A stretch of DNA of 64,000 nt. Source: Callorhinus ursinus (Eukaryota > Chordata > Mammalia > Carnivora > Otariidae). Below, one piece after another: positions 34,201 through 45,339 of the stretch. The notes beneath the pieces are model-generated. The model ran no database searches. It had not been told where the DNA came from and saw only the letters and a list, made by a program, of their open reading frames with translations. A program made the position numbers and the translations under genes. Position 1 is the stretch's first letter. The number at the start of each line of letters is the position of its first letter. The DNA lies in NCBI RefSeq assembly GCF_003265705.1, contig NW_020313168.1:2544074-2608073 (forward strand), given 5' to 3'.

Positions 34201-37200
34201 CTGCTCGCCCTCCCCAGGAGGAGGGAGCGGCAGAAACCGCCCTGTGTGGTGGCTGAGACCCGGGGAGCCTCCGGTCCACAGCAGGGCAGCATGCTCTGCC
34301 TGCCCCGGGCTGTGCCTCCAGAGCAGTCTGAAATCTGGGATGACCTAGCCAAGACAGGTGTGAGTCCGACTCCAGCAGCAGAATAACGTAAGCCGGTGCG
34401 GGCGCAGCCGACGGAGGCCCCGTGCTCGGCATGCATGCTTCTCGGGCTGGGGGCCCAAGGAAGGGCCTCAGTGGGAGTGGGCATCTTGGGCAGAGCCTGG
34501 GGGCTCACTGGTCCTGGCCTCACCCCCAGCTCTACCTGCGGGAGCTGCTGCGGCTGACGCACCTTCGCTTCTACCAGCACCTGGTCTCGCTGGGTGAGGA
34601 CGGCCTGCAGATGCTCTTTTGCCACCGTTGGCTGCTGCTGTGTTTCAAGCGCGAGTTCCCCGAGGCCGAGGCGCTGCGCATCTGGGAGGCCTGCTGGGCC
34701 CACTACCAGGTGAGCCAGGGCCAGGCGGCTGCACCCTGCGGGGGGCGCCCCAGCCCCCATAACCCACACACCCGCACCGCACCAGGCCCCTGCCTTCTCG
34801 TCGTCCCCAGGGGCTGCCTTCAGACCAACAGCTCGCCTCCCAGGTAACTGAAACAGATGTGAATTGCCCACTGACTGTGCTCATTACCACGTCCTGGGGC
34901 CCGGCTCCCTGCTGCCACAACCAATCAGTGTGAGGGTGACATCGGTGAGGGTGAGCAGGCCCCCTGCAGCCCCGGCCACCAGGCGCTCCTTCCCCGCTCG
35001 CTCAGGACCGCGCAGGGAAAGAGTCCCTGCGTCCCTGTCATCCCCTCCGGAGAGCCCAGGACCCACCATCCCTCCCCAGATTTCCACTGCAAAGCCCCCA
35101 AGAGCGTGCGTCCCTGGCCCGTGGCTTTAACAGCCAACTTAGCAACAAGCTGGCCATGTTGAAGGATGCGCAAGTCTCTCTGGATCCATCAGCCTTAAAA
35201 AAAAAAAAAATAGTATTGACACATCCGGGAGGTGGCCAGGATCCTTTCTGCAAGAGCCGGCTCTGTTCTCGCTGTGGAAGCCGGCAGCTTCCATTAGACA
35301 GGCCTCGGAGGTCGATGGGACGCCCGGCCAACCCGCAGACACATGAACCGGCGGCTGCACTCTTGCTGGTGTTGCAGGAGGAGCTTCTCTGAGGGCGGCA
35401 AGTCCCAGGAAGCCGCACTGGTGCCCCAAGCCATCTCCGGACCCGCCTGCCCGGGCCCCTGACCCGCCCCCTGGCCCGGGTCTGGCCCTGCTGCCTGTCC
35501 TGGATTAGTGTGCCGGACCACATTGGGCCACATGGGCCCTGCCCCTTGATGACATTAGTGGCGCAGGGGTGGGGAGGGGCGGGGGGGTGGGTGTAGGCTA
35601 CTTCCTCAGGAGTGAGGGCCATGGGGGGGGGGCTCTTTTGAAGTGATCCCTCAGAGAGAAAGGCTCTATTCTGTTTACTACTCATGTGTCTGTGGGGGCT
35701 GGACTGCCCCAGGCCTGTCCCGTGAGTGGAATTAGTCTTGTCCTGCTGCCCAGCCCTGTGTGGGACATGCCTCACCCCTTCCTCCCCACACACTTGTCTC
35801 TGAGAGGAGCTGCACACCCCCCTTCCCGGAATCCTGCTGTCTCCCACCCCGGGCCAGAGCGTTCTGAGCCAAAGCAAGAACAAATCCATTCCGGATTAGT
35901 TCACAGGAAGGGGGCAGGCAGCCCGGGGCCCCACAGCCTGGGGGACGTTTCTGTCCAGAGCAGGCAGGGCACGGGGCATTGCTGACTCTGACCTCAGAGG
36001 AATTGTGGGCTCCGCCCGGCCAGCCTAGCTGTTCCGTCTGGCGGGCCAGTCGACATTGGGAGACTAAACATGGGCTTCCTGCTGCTCCTTACTCTTCCTC
36101 TGCCCTCGGGGGCCAGTGTGAGTCAAAGGCAGCGCCCCCTCCAAACATCCGGGCAGGGGAACACACAGGATGCGCCCCAGTCAAATGCCAGCCGACGGAG
36201 CGCCGGCTTCCTGCTGCGTGCCTGGTGTTGCTGGGCAGTGGTGTGAGGTGGTCTCCAAGGAGGGCAGCAGGGTCCCCGGTGGAGTCCTTGAAGAGATAGT
36301 GAAAGACAGCCGGATCATGGTAACCCCTCCGTGGGGGCCGTCAGGAAGCTGTCTTGCTCCTCTCTGTTAGGATCTTCTTGATTTCTTAGCAACAAACCTA
36401 GGGGTCATCTCTGGGACAAGAGTTGGGATGTTCAGCCTGGAGGGAGGAAGACACTGACCAGAGGGTAACTGCCAGAAAGTTCTTTCTCGCTGGCCTGTTC
36501 CACAACCCACTGGGGCATATTCGCACCCAGCCTCTGCGTGCACCTTTACGAGCTCTTCTCAGCGCCTTTATGAATAGACTTCACAATGAGCGTGCACCAG
36601 CCCTCAGAGGACGCTGTGACGGAATGCACCCAGAGGGCTCCCCAGCAGCAGCCCATGGGTAGCACGAGTTTGTCCCCTTTGCATGTCACAGCAGCCTTTG
36701 GGTGTAGGTACTGACCGTGGCCCGTGTGCGGTGGGGAAACAGGATGAAAGAGGCTGGCGGCTTGCCCAGGACCACACGAGCCCAGACAGCCTCACCCCAC
36801 AGTTCTGCGCTCAGCCTCCACCTGGGGCCTTATCTGAACCCTGCTCTCCTCCTCCTCAGACGGATTACTTCCACCTTTTCATCTGCGTGGCCATCGTGGC
36901 CATCTACGGGGATGATGTCATTGAGCAGCAGCTGGCCACCGACCAGATGCTCCTGCACTTTGGAAACCTGGCCATGCACATGAACGGGGAGCTCGTTCTC
37001 AGGAAGGTGAGTGCCTGCCCCTCCCCCAAGTGTCCCCACCCACCAGGCTTGCAGAGCCCCACCCCTTGGCCACAGAGCCCCGCCCACGCCCCAAGGCTTG
37101 GACGCAGGCCCCGCCCCGTGTGCGCCTGGGGGCTCTCCCTGCGGAGGCCGCTGCACAGAGCTAGTTCACCATCAGGCCCGGACACCAGAACCTCCTCTGC

Positions 37201-37977
37201 TGCGTGGAATGAACAAATTATCCGTCTTCGTTGACAGCCCCTCCCCCCGCCCCCGCCACCTTGGGGCACCTACCTCACTCACAGCCCAGAGCCAGGCAGA
37301 TTGAGAAGGCAGCTTTGGGGGAGGGCCGCCCTGTCTCATCCAAGGCTAGTGGAAGGAAGGGGCACCACGCTAGGCTTGGCCACACCCCACTTCCCAGCCT
37401 CCTGCCTGCGATGCCGCATGTGAAAGCTCTGTAGTGGTCTTCGGGAGCTTTAAGGAGCGACGCAGGGGCCAGCGGTCTCATGGGTAGGAAGTGGGCACAG
37501 CGCTGCCCACTACAGCGGGAACGGAGCCCGCAGAGGCTGAAAGGCCGAGCCGCGGGGCGGCCGGAGCGCTGGGGCATCCTAGCTGGGGGCTGAGTCGGAG
37601 GGGACAGACCCAAGGGCAGGGACTGCCCCTGAGGCGGGCCCCTGGGCCGCCCTTGGCCAGCCTGCTCACCCTTCGGATGAAGGCCTTTGGGAGCCTGCCC
37701 CACCCCCACCCCCATTCTCCCTTTGCAGGCCCGCAGCCTGCTGCACCAGTTCCGTCTCCTGCCCCGCATCCCCTGCAGCCTGCACGACCTGTGTAAGCTG
37801 TGTGGGACCGGCATGTGGGACAGCGGATACATGCCCGCTGTGGAATGCACGGGCCACCACCCGGGCTCGGAGAGCTGTCCCTACGGGGGCACGGTGGAGA
37901 CGCCTTCGCCCAAGCCCCCCAGAGACGGCAAGAAGGGCCCAAAGGTGCCTCGGGAAGGCTTCGGTTTCCGCAGATAG
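28069..37977 (+). CDS. TBC1D16: TBC1D16, Rab GTPase-activating protein (3' nine coding exons, 5' part outside window)
   Basis: Joined exons 28069-28230, 29224-29371, 30320-30487, 30933-31081, 31619-31753, 32498-32684, 34530-34709, 36860-37006 and 37729-37977 give 507 residues and a TAG stop; every intron is GT-AG and phases agree. I recognise the protein as TBC1D16 (human about 767 aa), so about 260 N-terminal residues are missing upstream. The TBC domain runs from about residue 160 (GGIDVSIRGEVW) to about 425. The arginine finger is R234 in VDKDVVR (the IxxDxxR motif) and the glutamine finger is Q271 in GYFQGMSD (YxQ). TBC proteins speed GTP hydrolysis by Rabs; TBC1D16 is reported to act on RAB4A, and a short isoform on RAB5C, in endosomal recycling of receptors such as EGFR. 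The tail carries a Cys/His cluster (residues 441-475) and ends in a basic FGFRR. No frameshift or premature stop is seen, so the gene looks functional. Confidence 0.96.
29224..29371 (+). CDS. TBC1D16: TBC1D16 exon b
   Basis: Acceptor gcccag, donor CAG|gtagcc (a weak donor). The first base completes the serine split from exon a. It encodes SDEACTSG, SRESQFKVFHFHHGG and DKLSDVFQRWKYC, the pre-TBC region that has a PH-like, substrate-binding-region-like character in this family (inference). It ends in phase 0 at LKDQ. Confidence 0.95.
29372..30319 (+). promoter_or_regulatory. TBC1D16: Intron between exons b and c: candidate internal promoter/enhancer
   Basis: The intron mixes an AT-rich, conserved-looking middle (about 29585-29960, with TAATTA-type, CCAAT, CACATG, CAGCTG and CCTTTGAT motifs), a TAATTA-containing island at 30120-30170 and a GC/CpG-rich end (about 29990-30310). 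A shorter TBC1D16 protein (about 47 kDa) from a cryptic intragenic transcript has been reported in human melanoma. A transcript starting here and using the ATG at 30344 would encode 396 residues, about the right size. Promoter activity is inference. Confidence 0.35.
29585..29960. promoter_or_regulatory. Conserved-looking intronic island between exons b and c
   Basis: AT-rich unique block with aatgtaataagagctcttta, attatctgttcaagatactg, acctttgatttttgaattaa, gtcagctgcag, ctctttgtttgtggccaatc, acatgtaatttattg. Words for homeodomain, TCF, E-box, SOX and CCAAT factors. It sits in the intron proposed to hold an internal promoter. Confidence 0.33.
30317..30322 (+). promoter_or_regulatory. TBC1D16: Tandem NAGNAG splice acceptor of TBC1D16 exon c
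   Basis: The six bases CAGCAG give two adjacent acceptors. Using the first inserts one extra glutamine codon and using the second omits it; both keep the frame because the upstream exon ends in phase 0. Confidence 0.8.
30320..30487 (+). CDS. TBC1D16: TBC1D16 exon c (tandem NAG acceptor; internal Met)
   Basis: Acceptor at 30318-30319 followed at once by a second CAG (30320-30322), so the exon starts at 30320 (extra Gln) or 30323. Donor AAG|gtaagc. It encodes QVTDEKTCMQFSIRRPKLPS, then EESMYKRLDVAAW and NELGQVEEGYKLRK. The ATG at 30344-30346 leaves 396 residues to the stop, which includes the entire TBC domain. Confidence 0.95.
30933..31081 (+). CDS. TBC1D16: TBC1D16 exon d (start of TBC domain)
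   Basis: Acceptor ctgcag, donor AGAG|gtaagg. It encodes AIFFGGIDVSIRGEVWPFLL, the first signature of TBC domains (G-I/V-x-x-x-x-R-x-x-x-W), followed by a charged helix rich in Arg and Glu (ERE, RARKRRE). The first residue is Ala where the human protein has Val. It ends two bases into an Arg codon. Confidence 0.96.
31082..31618 (+). other. TBC1D16: Intron between exons d and e
   Basis: GC-rich with no interspersed repeat. A short alternating gtgtgtgcgtgtgcgtgcat run at about 31536-31575 precedes the acceptor. Confidence 0.7.
31619..31753 (+). CDS. TBC1D16: TBC1D16 exon e (arginine finger)
   Basis: Acceptor tgccag, donor ATGAG|gtacct (non-canonical +4/+5, so a weak donor). It encodes RLSMTPEEHRAFWRNVQF, then TVDKDVVRTDR. 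This is the IxxDxxR motif: Asp codon 31683-31685 and the catalytic Arg codon 31692-31694, which inserts into the Rab active site. It continues through NQFFRGEDNPNVESM to the first two bases of the Arg that opens exon f. Confidence 0.97.
32498..32684 (+). CDS. TBC1D16: TBC1D16 exon f (glutamine finger)
   Basis: Acceptor ccccag, donor CTG|gtgagg. It encodes RRILLNYAVYNPAIGYFQG, then MSDLVAPILAEVLDES and DTFWCFVGLMQNT. The YxQ catalytic Gln is codon 32547-32549. From memory the human protein has Ser at the x position (GYSQ) where this reads Phe; x is variable across TBC proteins. Confidence 0.97.
32685..34529 (+). other. TBC1D16: Intron between exons f and g
   Basis: GC-rich, non-repetitive apart from C-runs at 33818-33846. 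No extra exon with homology is seen. Confidence 0.65.
34530..34709 (+). CDS. TBC1D16: TBC1D16 exon g
   Basis: Acceptor cccccag, donor CAG|gtgagc; 60 codons, phase 0 on both sides. It encodes LYLRELLRLTHLRFYQHL, then HRWLLLCFKREFPEAEALRI and WEACWAHYQ. FxxRWLLxxFKREF and the W-E/D signature are the C-terminal TBC motifs. Confidence 0.97.
34710..36859 (+). other. TBC1D16: Intron between exons g and h
   Basis: Unique sequence plus a MIR (36665-36840) and an A13 run at 35197-35209. No additional coding exon is recognised. Confidence 0.65.
36665..36840 (-). mobile_element. MIR remnant in the intron before exon h
   Basis: Reverse MIR: ggggaaacaggatgaaagag and cttgcccaggaccacacgag. Confidence 0.6.
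36860..37006 (+). CDS. TBC1D16: TBC1D16 exon h (end of TBC domain)
   Basis: Acceptor cctcctcag, donor AAG|gtgagt (strong); 49 codons, phase 0 on both sides. It encodes TDYFHLFICVAIVAIYGDD, then VIEQQLATDQMLLHFGNL and AMHMNGELVLRK, the last helices of the TBC domain. Confidence 0.97.
37729..37977 (+). CDS. TBC1D16: TBC1D16 exon i (terminal coding exon, stop TAG)
   Basis: Acceptor ctttgcag; 82 codons, then TAG at 37975-37977. It encodes ARSLLHQFRLLPRIPCSLHD, then LCKLCGTGMWDSG, VECTGHHPGSESCPYGG and a Pro/Lys-rich end finishing FGFRR. Cys at residues 441, 447, 450, 465 and 475 and His468/469 form a compact Cys/His cluster outside the TBC fold. Confidence 0.96.
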   Translation, partial: ARSLLHQFRLLPRIPCSLHDLCKLCGTGMWDSGYMPAVECTGHHPGSESCPYGGTVETPSPKPPRDGKKGPKVPREGFGFRR

Positions 37978-40369
37978 GTGGGGCTCCCTGCACTGGACGA
38001 AGCTGGAGGGGACCTCCGCAGTGGTCCTGGGCACGTGGGAGGGGACGGGGGATGGTAGAGAAACATAAGGAAAAAGACTTGGGGCGACAGGAAGGGAACA
38101 TTTTCATATTAATGACGTAAGCAGAGTCTCGAAGTGACTGAAGTAAGGCCCACCAGCTACCCAGAGAAAAGTCACCTCCCAGAACAGTGGGGCCGGAGCG
38201 CGCGGCCCTCCGGCCTGGAGAGGCAGGCTGGCTGGCTTCTTGGGCTGCCTGCCCGTGGTGGGTCTCGGCGTGCCTCAGGGACTCCGCCGCGGCATCAGCA
38301 CCGGGCGGCACTGCCAGGCAGCGAGAAAGGCCTGCTCCCGCTGCAGCACAGGGACTGCAGAGCAGAAGGGGGCCCCATCCAGGCCAGGGACATCTTTGCA
38401 AGCTGGACACGCCTCCTTATCAGGCCCCGTTTTCTGAGCGGGCCAGTCTCAACTTTGCACAGTTTCATGAAGATGTCTGCAAAAAAAAGAAAAAGAAAAA
38501 TCCCGGTGACTTCACGATAGACAGGTGTAGGAGCAGCCTGAGGGTCTGAGAGGCTGGGGGCTCTTCAGTGTCCGTTTACACATTTTATACTCCTGGTATG
38601 TGAAAGAACCTGCCTGCCGCTGAGCCCGAGCCTCAGGCTGTTGGGGGTTGTTGGACCCCTCTCCCGTAGTTGCGGGGGATGGTTCTCCCTGAGGATCTCT
38701 GTTTAAGGTCAAGCTCACCCAACACAGCAGTCTGCTGGGGGCCGCGTGGGTTGGGCTGTGTGGGCGCCGACGAAATCTCCTCTGTCTGAGGGAAGTGGGA
38801 CTGCATTAGCTGAGCACCCGAGACAGAAGCATCCAAGAGGCCTGGAAGGACCCCCGCTTCCCTGCAGGGCCTGCACCGTGTGACCGGGGGCCTTCTCAGG
38901 TAGCATGGCGCAGCGGCGACCCCATAATGTAGCCAGCACTCAGGACACCGCTCCCACCTCCAGAAGATTCCTGTCGGGGGATCCTTCTGGGATTTAGGGA
39001 GACGGACAGAGGAGGGCGTGGGAGCTCCCGACCAGCTGGAAAGCATCCAGCCATCTGCACAGAAAGCCACTTCTTGAGCTGGTGGGCTCACAAAGGCTTG
39101 AATCCTTCCCCGAAGCCTCCTGCAGCACCTCGACGGAGGCTTCTTCCTGCTCTCCACTCCTCTCCCTGGAGAGTGAGCCACGCTGCCGGTGCCACTTTAA
39201 AAAGATGTTTATCGACAGAAGAGAGGAAGTTACCGGCCTCCTCCTTCGAAGCTTGTCTATTCTCCATGAGCTAAAGTCCTCCAGCATCTCCGAGTTCCCA
39301 GAGCCTTCTGGGGAGAGCCCCCTGGAGCCCCCTCAGTCCCCAGATCGTGGGGCGCTGGCCATTTCAGCCCTGCAACAGGGTCCAGGCTGGGTGGGGTGGA
39401 CTTCTCACCTGCTCTGCGTCTGGGAAAAGGGGATTGCCTTTCTCTGCTGGCCCCCGTCTGCTGCGGAAAAGGTGCTGCACTGGTCCTGCGCTGGAAACCG
39501 CCTCCCTGTGAACAGGAGTATTGGTTAACCACCGCGCTGCAGCAGGGCTGTGTGATGAGTAGCCCCCAGCCCCATCTCCCACACCGTCCAGGGTCAGCAG
39601 TTTAGACTGGGCACTTCTGGTCTTGGCTGGGTGTGTTCCCATATCTGGTCAGCTGATGGTTACATCCCAGAGGGGCTGCTCACGTGTGTAGAACTCAGAC
39701 CTGGCACCGTCTCTTGCCTCCGTGCTGCAAGCTCACCCCGGTCAAGATAAAAGCGCAAGAGCAGAAATGCACAGGTGCCTTCCTAAGCCTCGGGGGAGGC
39801 CACTCCTGCTGTCATCCCATTGCCAAAGCGAATCCCATGGCCGGACTCAGCATCCAGAGGTGGGGGGAGTGGACCCCTCCCTTTAGCAAGAGGCGCTGCA
39901 CAGTGATGGCAGGGGGCTGGGAATTCAGAGGGTGAGGAGCTGGACTGTGGGTACGGCTGCCACCCCCTCCAGGAACTTTTGGGGCTCTCCTGTCAGGGGC
40001 AGGACTTCTCCCGGGAAGGCAGGAGATGCCCAAGGGGCAAGAGGATGCTCCTCAGCCCCTCCTGTCTAGGAGGTAGCAGCCGTGCATTTTTCTGAGATAC
40101 CTTGTGCCTTTGGGCTGCTGTGCATGTGGGGTGGGGGGTGTCCAGGGATCCCTTCACTTTGGAGGACCCTGGATACAGAGCATTCACGCTGAATCTCCCA
40201 GCTCCCACAGCTCCCCAAGACCCGTACCAAGTGCCACCCCGCCCTCACTGCTCCCGCCTCACACCCCTGCGCTGAGCAGGGCCCCAGAGATCTACGCCTC
40301 TTAGAGCAGCCAGAATCTCAGAAGCCGAAGACCTGGTTGTGTGGGCTCTGGAGGGCTGGGGAAGGCCTG

Positions 40370-40650
40370 CCTTGCAGGGCTCCCTTAATCTGGGTGCAAT
40401 TAGAGGAAACCAGCCAAAAACCCTGCAGCCCCAGGATTATTCCCAGCCAGCAAAAGGCATTAGGGTGATAATTCCGTCATTAGACTTCTAGCCTTCCCAC
40501 CTCCCAAACGTGCAAATATGGGATAATCAGCCCGGCACGGCCATCCTCGGTGATGCTGCTTATTTAACCCATTTTTTTTAAATGACACTTAATGTTATTG
40601 GCTGGTGTGCGTGTGCATGCATACTTAATTTCCCCACCGCTAATGTCTGT
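40370..40650. promoter_or_regulatory. AT-rich conserved-looking island in the presumed 3' UTR
   Basis: A non-repetitive block in GC-rich surroundings with caattagagg, cattagggtgataattccgt, cattagacttc, gggataatcagcc, cttaatttccccaccgctaa. Homeodomain-like ATTA and GATA/bicoid-like TAATC words are dense. Conservation is guessed from composition; no alignment was possible. Confidence 0.3.
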
Positions 40651-42825
40651 GCTGACGTTCCAGGATGTCGCCGGGGCCCCTGGGAAGAGAGGGAGCCTTT
40701 GATATGCTCCTCCTGGCATAGACGGGGCAGCATGGCAGGGGCTCGCCGGCCCAGGGAGGTTTCACGCTCCCAGGGAAGAAGGGGTGGCAGGAGGATGCTG
40801 GGTCCCGGGAGGGTGGGGGATGCATAGGGTGGCGGGGTTGGGGCCTGGTTAGGTGCAGAGAACAGTGTGCTATTCCAGAAGGCTCCAGCTCGAGTCCCAG
40901 CCAGGAAGACTTGGAATCCACAAGTTGTGGGAATTGGTGTCCTTGAGCCCATCAGTGGGGGTGGAATGGATGGGGTGGGGAGGGGCCCCAGCCCACCTCT
41001 GCAGAAGGGGGGGTCTGCAGTCCAGGAGGGGAGGCCTAGCTCCATTGGCGCGCACATGCACACCAGCCCTGTCTGCACGCCATCAGTAGGCATGTTGTCC
41101 TGGTCTGCTGCAGACGTCAGGCAGCATGCAGGTTTTCAAATCCTGACTTCAGGCACGTGTCCTTTGAGTTTTTCTGTAAGAGCCCAGCCTGAAGCCCCAT
41201 CCGGGGCGGGCATCTGGACAGGACGAAGCTTCTGGTCCTAAGACAGAGGCTTCTCCCAGGCTAAGTGGCGGTGGCTGGCAGAGGTCAGCCACACTGATCT
41301 TCGACAGGTGGACGTACGGAAATGGGGCAAAGACTGGGGGCCTTCGTGGTGGGGGGTGGTGCTCTGTGGCTTCCCCCTCGGTTTTTGTGAGGTCCCTGCA
41401 AGCTCTGGTGGCCATTTCTTTTTGGTAGACGTCTGTGGCAGTCCTCGGGATGATGGGAGTCTGCTCAGGGCAGTGCCCCGCGGAAGCCTCGGTCCTCCAT
41501 CTGGCCTCCCTCCCCTGCAGGGAGGCTGGCGGGTGTCAGGGACACCAGGGTTCACCCGGCGAAGAAAAGGAAACTTCTTCCAGTCTGTCTGCCCAGCAGA
41601 GGCCCCCGGTGGCCGCCCCGTAGGGAGAAAGGAAGAGGCGTTCCCCCCGGGAAGACCCACACACATGTGCAGGGGTGTGGACTGAGCCAGAGGAGGTGGC
41701 CCGAGGCCAAGGGAGGGACCCGAGGCTGGACATGCCACATCCCCAGAGATTCTAGGGAGCCAGACAGCCTAGGATCCCATTAGGCCTGTGTTTCTAAGCC
41801 ACACGACAAGGTTGTCCCTTAAAGTGGAAACATTCTGTCTCTGAATGTTCCTGGCTCAAAGGGAATGGCCCCCAAACTAACCAGTTTTTGTCCTTCCTAA
41901 TTGTGAAGGCTGAGACCAGGGCGCCCCCTAGGGGATGAGCAGTGTTGAGCCTCAGTTTCCCCACCTGTAGAATGAGAAGGATGACGCCCACCCACGCACC
42001 CCACTGATGGTCGGTGTGAAAGCTCTCCTGAGGGGTGGTTTACCAAGCCCCCTGGGCCGTCACCCGCCACTCAGGGAAGAGACCACCGGCCTTGGCCTTC
42101 AGCAGCTTTGCCCAAGAGCGGCAGCGTGCCCCCGACTCCGGAGCTCTCCCAACTTCAGAAGTCAGCAAAAACCCACTCCCTCTCATGCCCACCTTGCTGC
42201 GAATACCCGGCCGACGGGAAACCTCTCTGTGCCTCTTCTCTAACGTTCACCCCATGCCGCCCCACTCCTGCCACCAAGAAAAGTCAACCATGATCCATAA
42301 CCTCAGCGCCCCTGCAAGATGTTCATCTCTTCAGCGGGAATGTGGTCCATGCGTGCAAGGTCTTCCCCCTCCGCTGTGAAAACCACCCAAGCGAGGACTC
42401 TGGCCTCCTGGGTCAGTGCTGTTGGACCCGGGGAGGGGCCTCCCTGGGCCTCCAGGGAGCAGGGCAGGGGTGCACACAACCTGCAGGCATCGGGCCCTTT
42501 AATTACATCGCATTGAATTTCTAGGTGGGAAGAGAACCTTCCAGATTCAAAGAGAGCTCAACCACAGGGCTCTCTTCCCTCCAGCACCTCTGCTTAGAGG
42601 GCAGGGCTTTGCGGTTGAAGGAAAATTTTAACGAAACATCCACCATTATCAACAGATTACTGTTGTCCATGGCAAGCAGTTCTTTCTCTGTGTTTTGTTC
42701 CGTTTTGTGACTACAGCTACCTGTCAGTCTAGCCCTGCCCCCGGCCCAGCACTGGTCACCACAACCCCCTGGTCACCATGACCCAAAAAGTGTTTCCAGC
42801 TCTCATGGATTCCCCTTAAAAAGTA

Positions 42826-42831
42826 AATAAA
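42826..42831 (+). terminator. TBC1D16: Candidate polyadenylation signal AATAAA
   Basis: First AATAAA after the stop codon, about 4.85 kb downstream. A G/T-rich stretch at about 42873-42892 could be the downstream element, though it is rather distant. Confidence 0.4.
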
Positions 42832-45339
42832 ATCACACTGATGACAAATGGATGCTATTCGGCACCTCCAGAAGGTCTGGTGGGGTTTGTTAGGCCCACA
42901 CGCGGCAGGCTCTGGTGCTCGGCGCAGAAGGCCCCCCACGGAAGTGCAAGGAAGGCCCGCAGATGCTTCTTGGGGGTTCCATGATGGGGGAGGGGAAGGG
43001 GCAAATGGTCGGGGGTACAGGGGGTGCAGGAGGGCAGGCCAGGGCCAGGAGCAAGGGTGGCTCCTGCCTCTGCCTTGGAGAGGTCGGTGGGGGATTTAAT
43101 GAAAGGCTGGGGAGGGCCTATGAACCCCCAGCAAGTGGGGGCCCCTAGACTGGCCCCAGCGCCTGGAAGCACACACGGTGTTTTGTTGAGACCCAGCTGC
43201 CAGGGCTCCGATTTCAGGAAAAGCTGGAGTCTTGCATTTGAGAACTTTTGTAAGGAGGCAAACAAGGTGAATTTGACCTTGTTGCAGGGGGGTGGGGGGC
43301 ATGAAGCTGAGAAGCTGTGTCAGCTCCTCTCACCTCATGAGCCCTCCGAGCCCTCCGAGCCTTGCTGCGGGGCCAGGCCCGGGCACTGTGGGAGGGTGGG
43401 CAAGGGGAGGCTGGGGGTTGCTCTCGGTTCTCCTGGAGCACGGTGGTAGGGTAACGGGCTCCCAGCCCTCATGGCAGCTCCTTTGGAATTCAAGCTGGTT
43501 TTCCACTGTTCTGTGTGTACCTTTCCATTCTTTGTCTGCAAGGGGCGGAGGGCAAGTGCGAAGCTCTCCTGGGTGTCTGCACAGCTGGGTGTCTCATGTC
43601 TGCAGGGCCCGCCTCACCCTCCACCTGCCTGGCCTTGGCCGAGATGTCTGAGAGCTTCGTCAGCCCATCTGCATGCCAGGGGTGCCCCTGCCTGAGGCTG
43701 GCTGGGCGGGGGCAGCAGGGCAGGCGATGCATCAGCCCTGCATGGCTGGTGGCACCACGTAGGGAAACCTTGGTCCTTTTTGGGGGGTGGATGTGCTAAT
43801 TCCCCATCATGCTGGAAAGCCAGCCCCTGCCTTAACCTGGAACCTGAAGCAGGCAGAGATGGTGCCTGGAACCCAGGGGCGAGAGCAGCTCATCTTCCGG
43901 AAGGGATGGTGCAGACCCCACAGCTCAGTCCCACAGAGGGAACCCCCACCATAGGGCTGAGGACTGTCCCCAGCCCCACCCAGAAGGGCTTTTCAAACCT
44001 GTAGGGCGACTGGCTCCCTGGGTCTGGTCCAACCAGGATGTACCAGCAGGATGTTTGTCTTTGCTCCGCTCTGTCCTCCCCTAAATAACAACCCAGTAGT
44101 CACGGCTACAGGGACAGCCAAGGGGACATGCCCAGGGAGCCAGGCTCTTCAGGGCCAGCCCCGGAAGGGCCCAGCCCTCTGCTTTCCTGTGGTCCCAAGG
44201 ACCTGGCCTGGGACCGGCTTCTACTGCGGTATAGACAGCCGTCCACACCGCACGACATTTCTACCCCTGCTAGCGACGGAGGGGATGTTCCTGGGGGTCT
44301 CATTCACCTCGAGTGGCCATCCTGTAGGGAGGCCTGGTGCCATTGTACTGTGGACCTGCCCCAGGGCCTGAGCGAGGACAGCAGGTGGCTGGGGTTTCTG
44401 GGACAAGCATATATGTGTCCTGCAAACCCTCCAGGGAGCAAGGACAGGCTGGTCAGTTGCCCACGCCTTCGGGGCCCACGGGGCAAACCGGAGGCACCCT
44501 GTGTGTGAACGGCCTCCCCCCACGCTTCTCCACAGGTGTGACTCTTACCTCAGAGCCCCAGGTGAGCCAGACATGTCACATCAGGAGCCCCGGGGACCAG
44601 TTCAGTCTGTCATTCCTGGTGTCTGTCCTTCCCCACCCACCCACCTAAGGACATGCAGTGAGCAGGGATGGGAGGGGACTCGCGCCAAATACACAGGGCG
44701 CTTTCTACTCCTGGCCCTTTGTGGCCACGGAGCCGCCCTGAGTCCAAGCCCAAGGAAGCCCGTGAGGTCTAGCTCTATTCTCTGGCTGAGGCACCAGTGT
44801 GGGCATCTTGTCCCGGGGAGGGGAAGCCTCCAGACCAGCGGCCCCTCCACACACGGAGCGGGAGACCCCCCGCCAGCCCCCTTCACTCCTGGGTTCAAGC
44901 TGCCTCCCGCGCCTCTGGGAGCACCGGGCCTCAGGACGGACCCTGCCCCCCGGGGGGGGGGAGGGGGCTGCAGGGTGGCTGCAGGCCCTTCCCACCACTG
45001 AGAAAAAAACCTCCTGGAGATGACAGGGCACCAGGCTTGCAAGGAAAGTGCAGCGAGAGCAGAGGACAGTTGTCCCTACGCATCAACCACACAAGCGACC
45101 TCGCGATTGAAGGGCATGTGTGAGCCTTGCCTGTGGGCACGTGTCCATCTGGGGCTGCAGGGGGAGCAGGGCTGCGCAGTCACTTTCACGCCCTCTGCAG
45201 ACGGGAAGACACCTGCCGGTGGGCTCGTGAGCCCCACCAGGTTTGGCACTGGGACACCCCAGAAGCCCCCTTCCCCACCTGCTTCCCCCTGCATCACAGG
45301 AGAGAGCTCAGATCTCTGGGCTCCTGGTGCGTGGACTGT

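Larger units (their letters stand above)
37978..42850 (+). other. TBC1D16: Presumed 3' UTR of TBC1D16
   Basis: This runs from the stop codon to just past the first canonical AATAAA on the + strand (42826-42831). It is GC-rich with no repeat except low-complexity runs, and holds an AT-rich conserved-looking island at 40370-40650. The end is inferred only from the signal hexamer; an upstream non-canonical signal could end the transcript earlier. Confidence 0.45.

Noticed and set aside
33969..34871. 300-codon - strand open frame
   Set aside because: Antisense to a real TBC1D16 exon and GC-rich intron; no recognisable domain, no splice context.
37478..38410. 310-codon - strand open frame
   Set aside because: Antisense to the terminal exon and start of the 3' UTR; low-complexity Arg/Pro/Ser/Gly content typical of GC-rich shadows.
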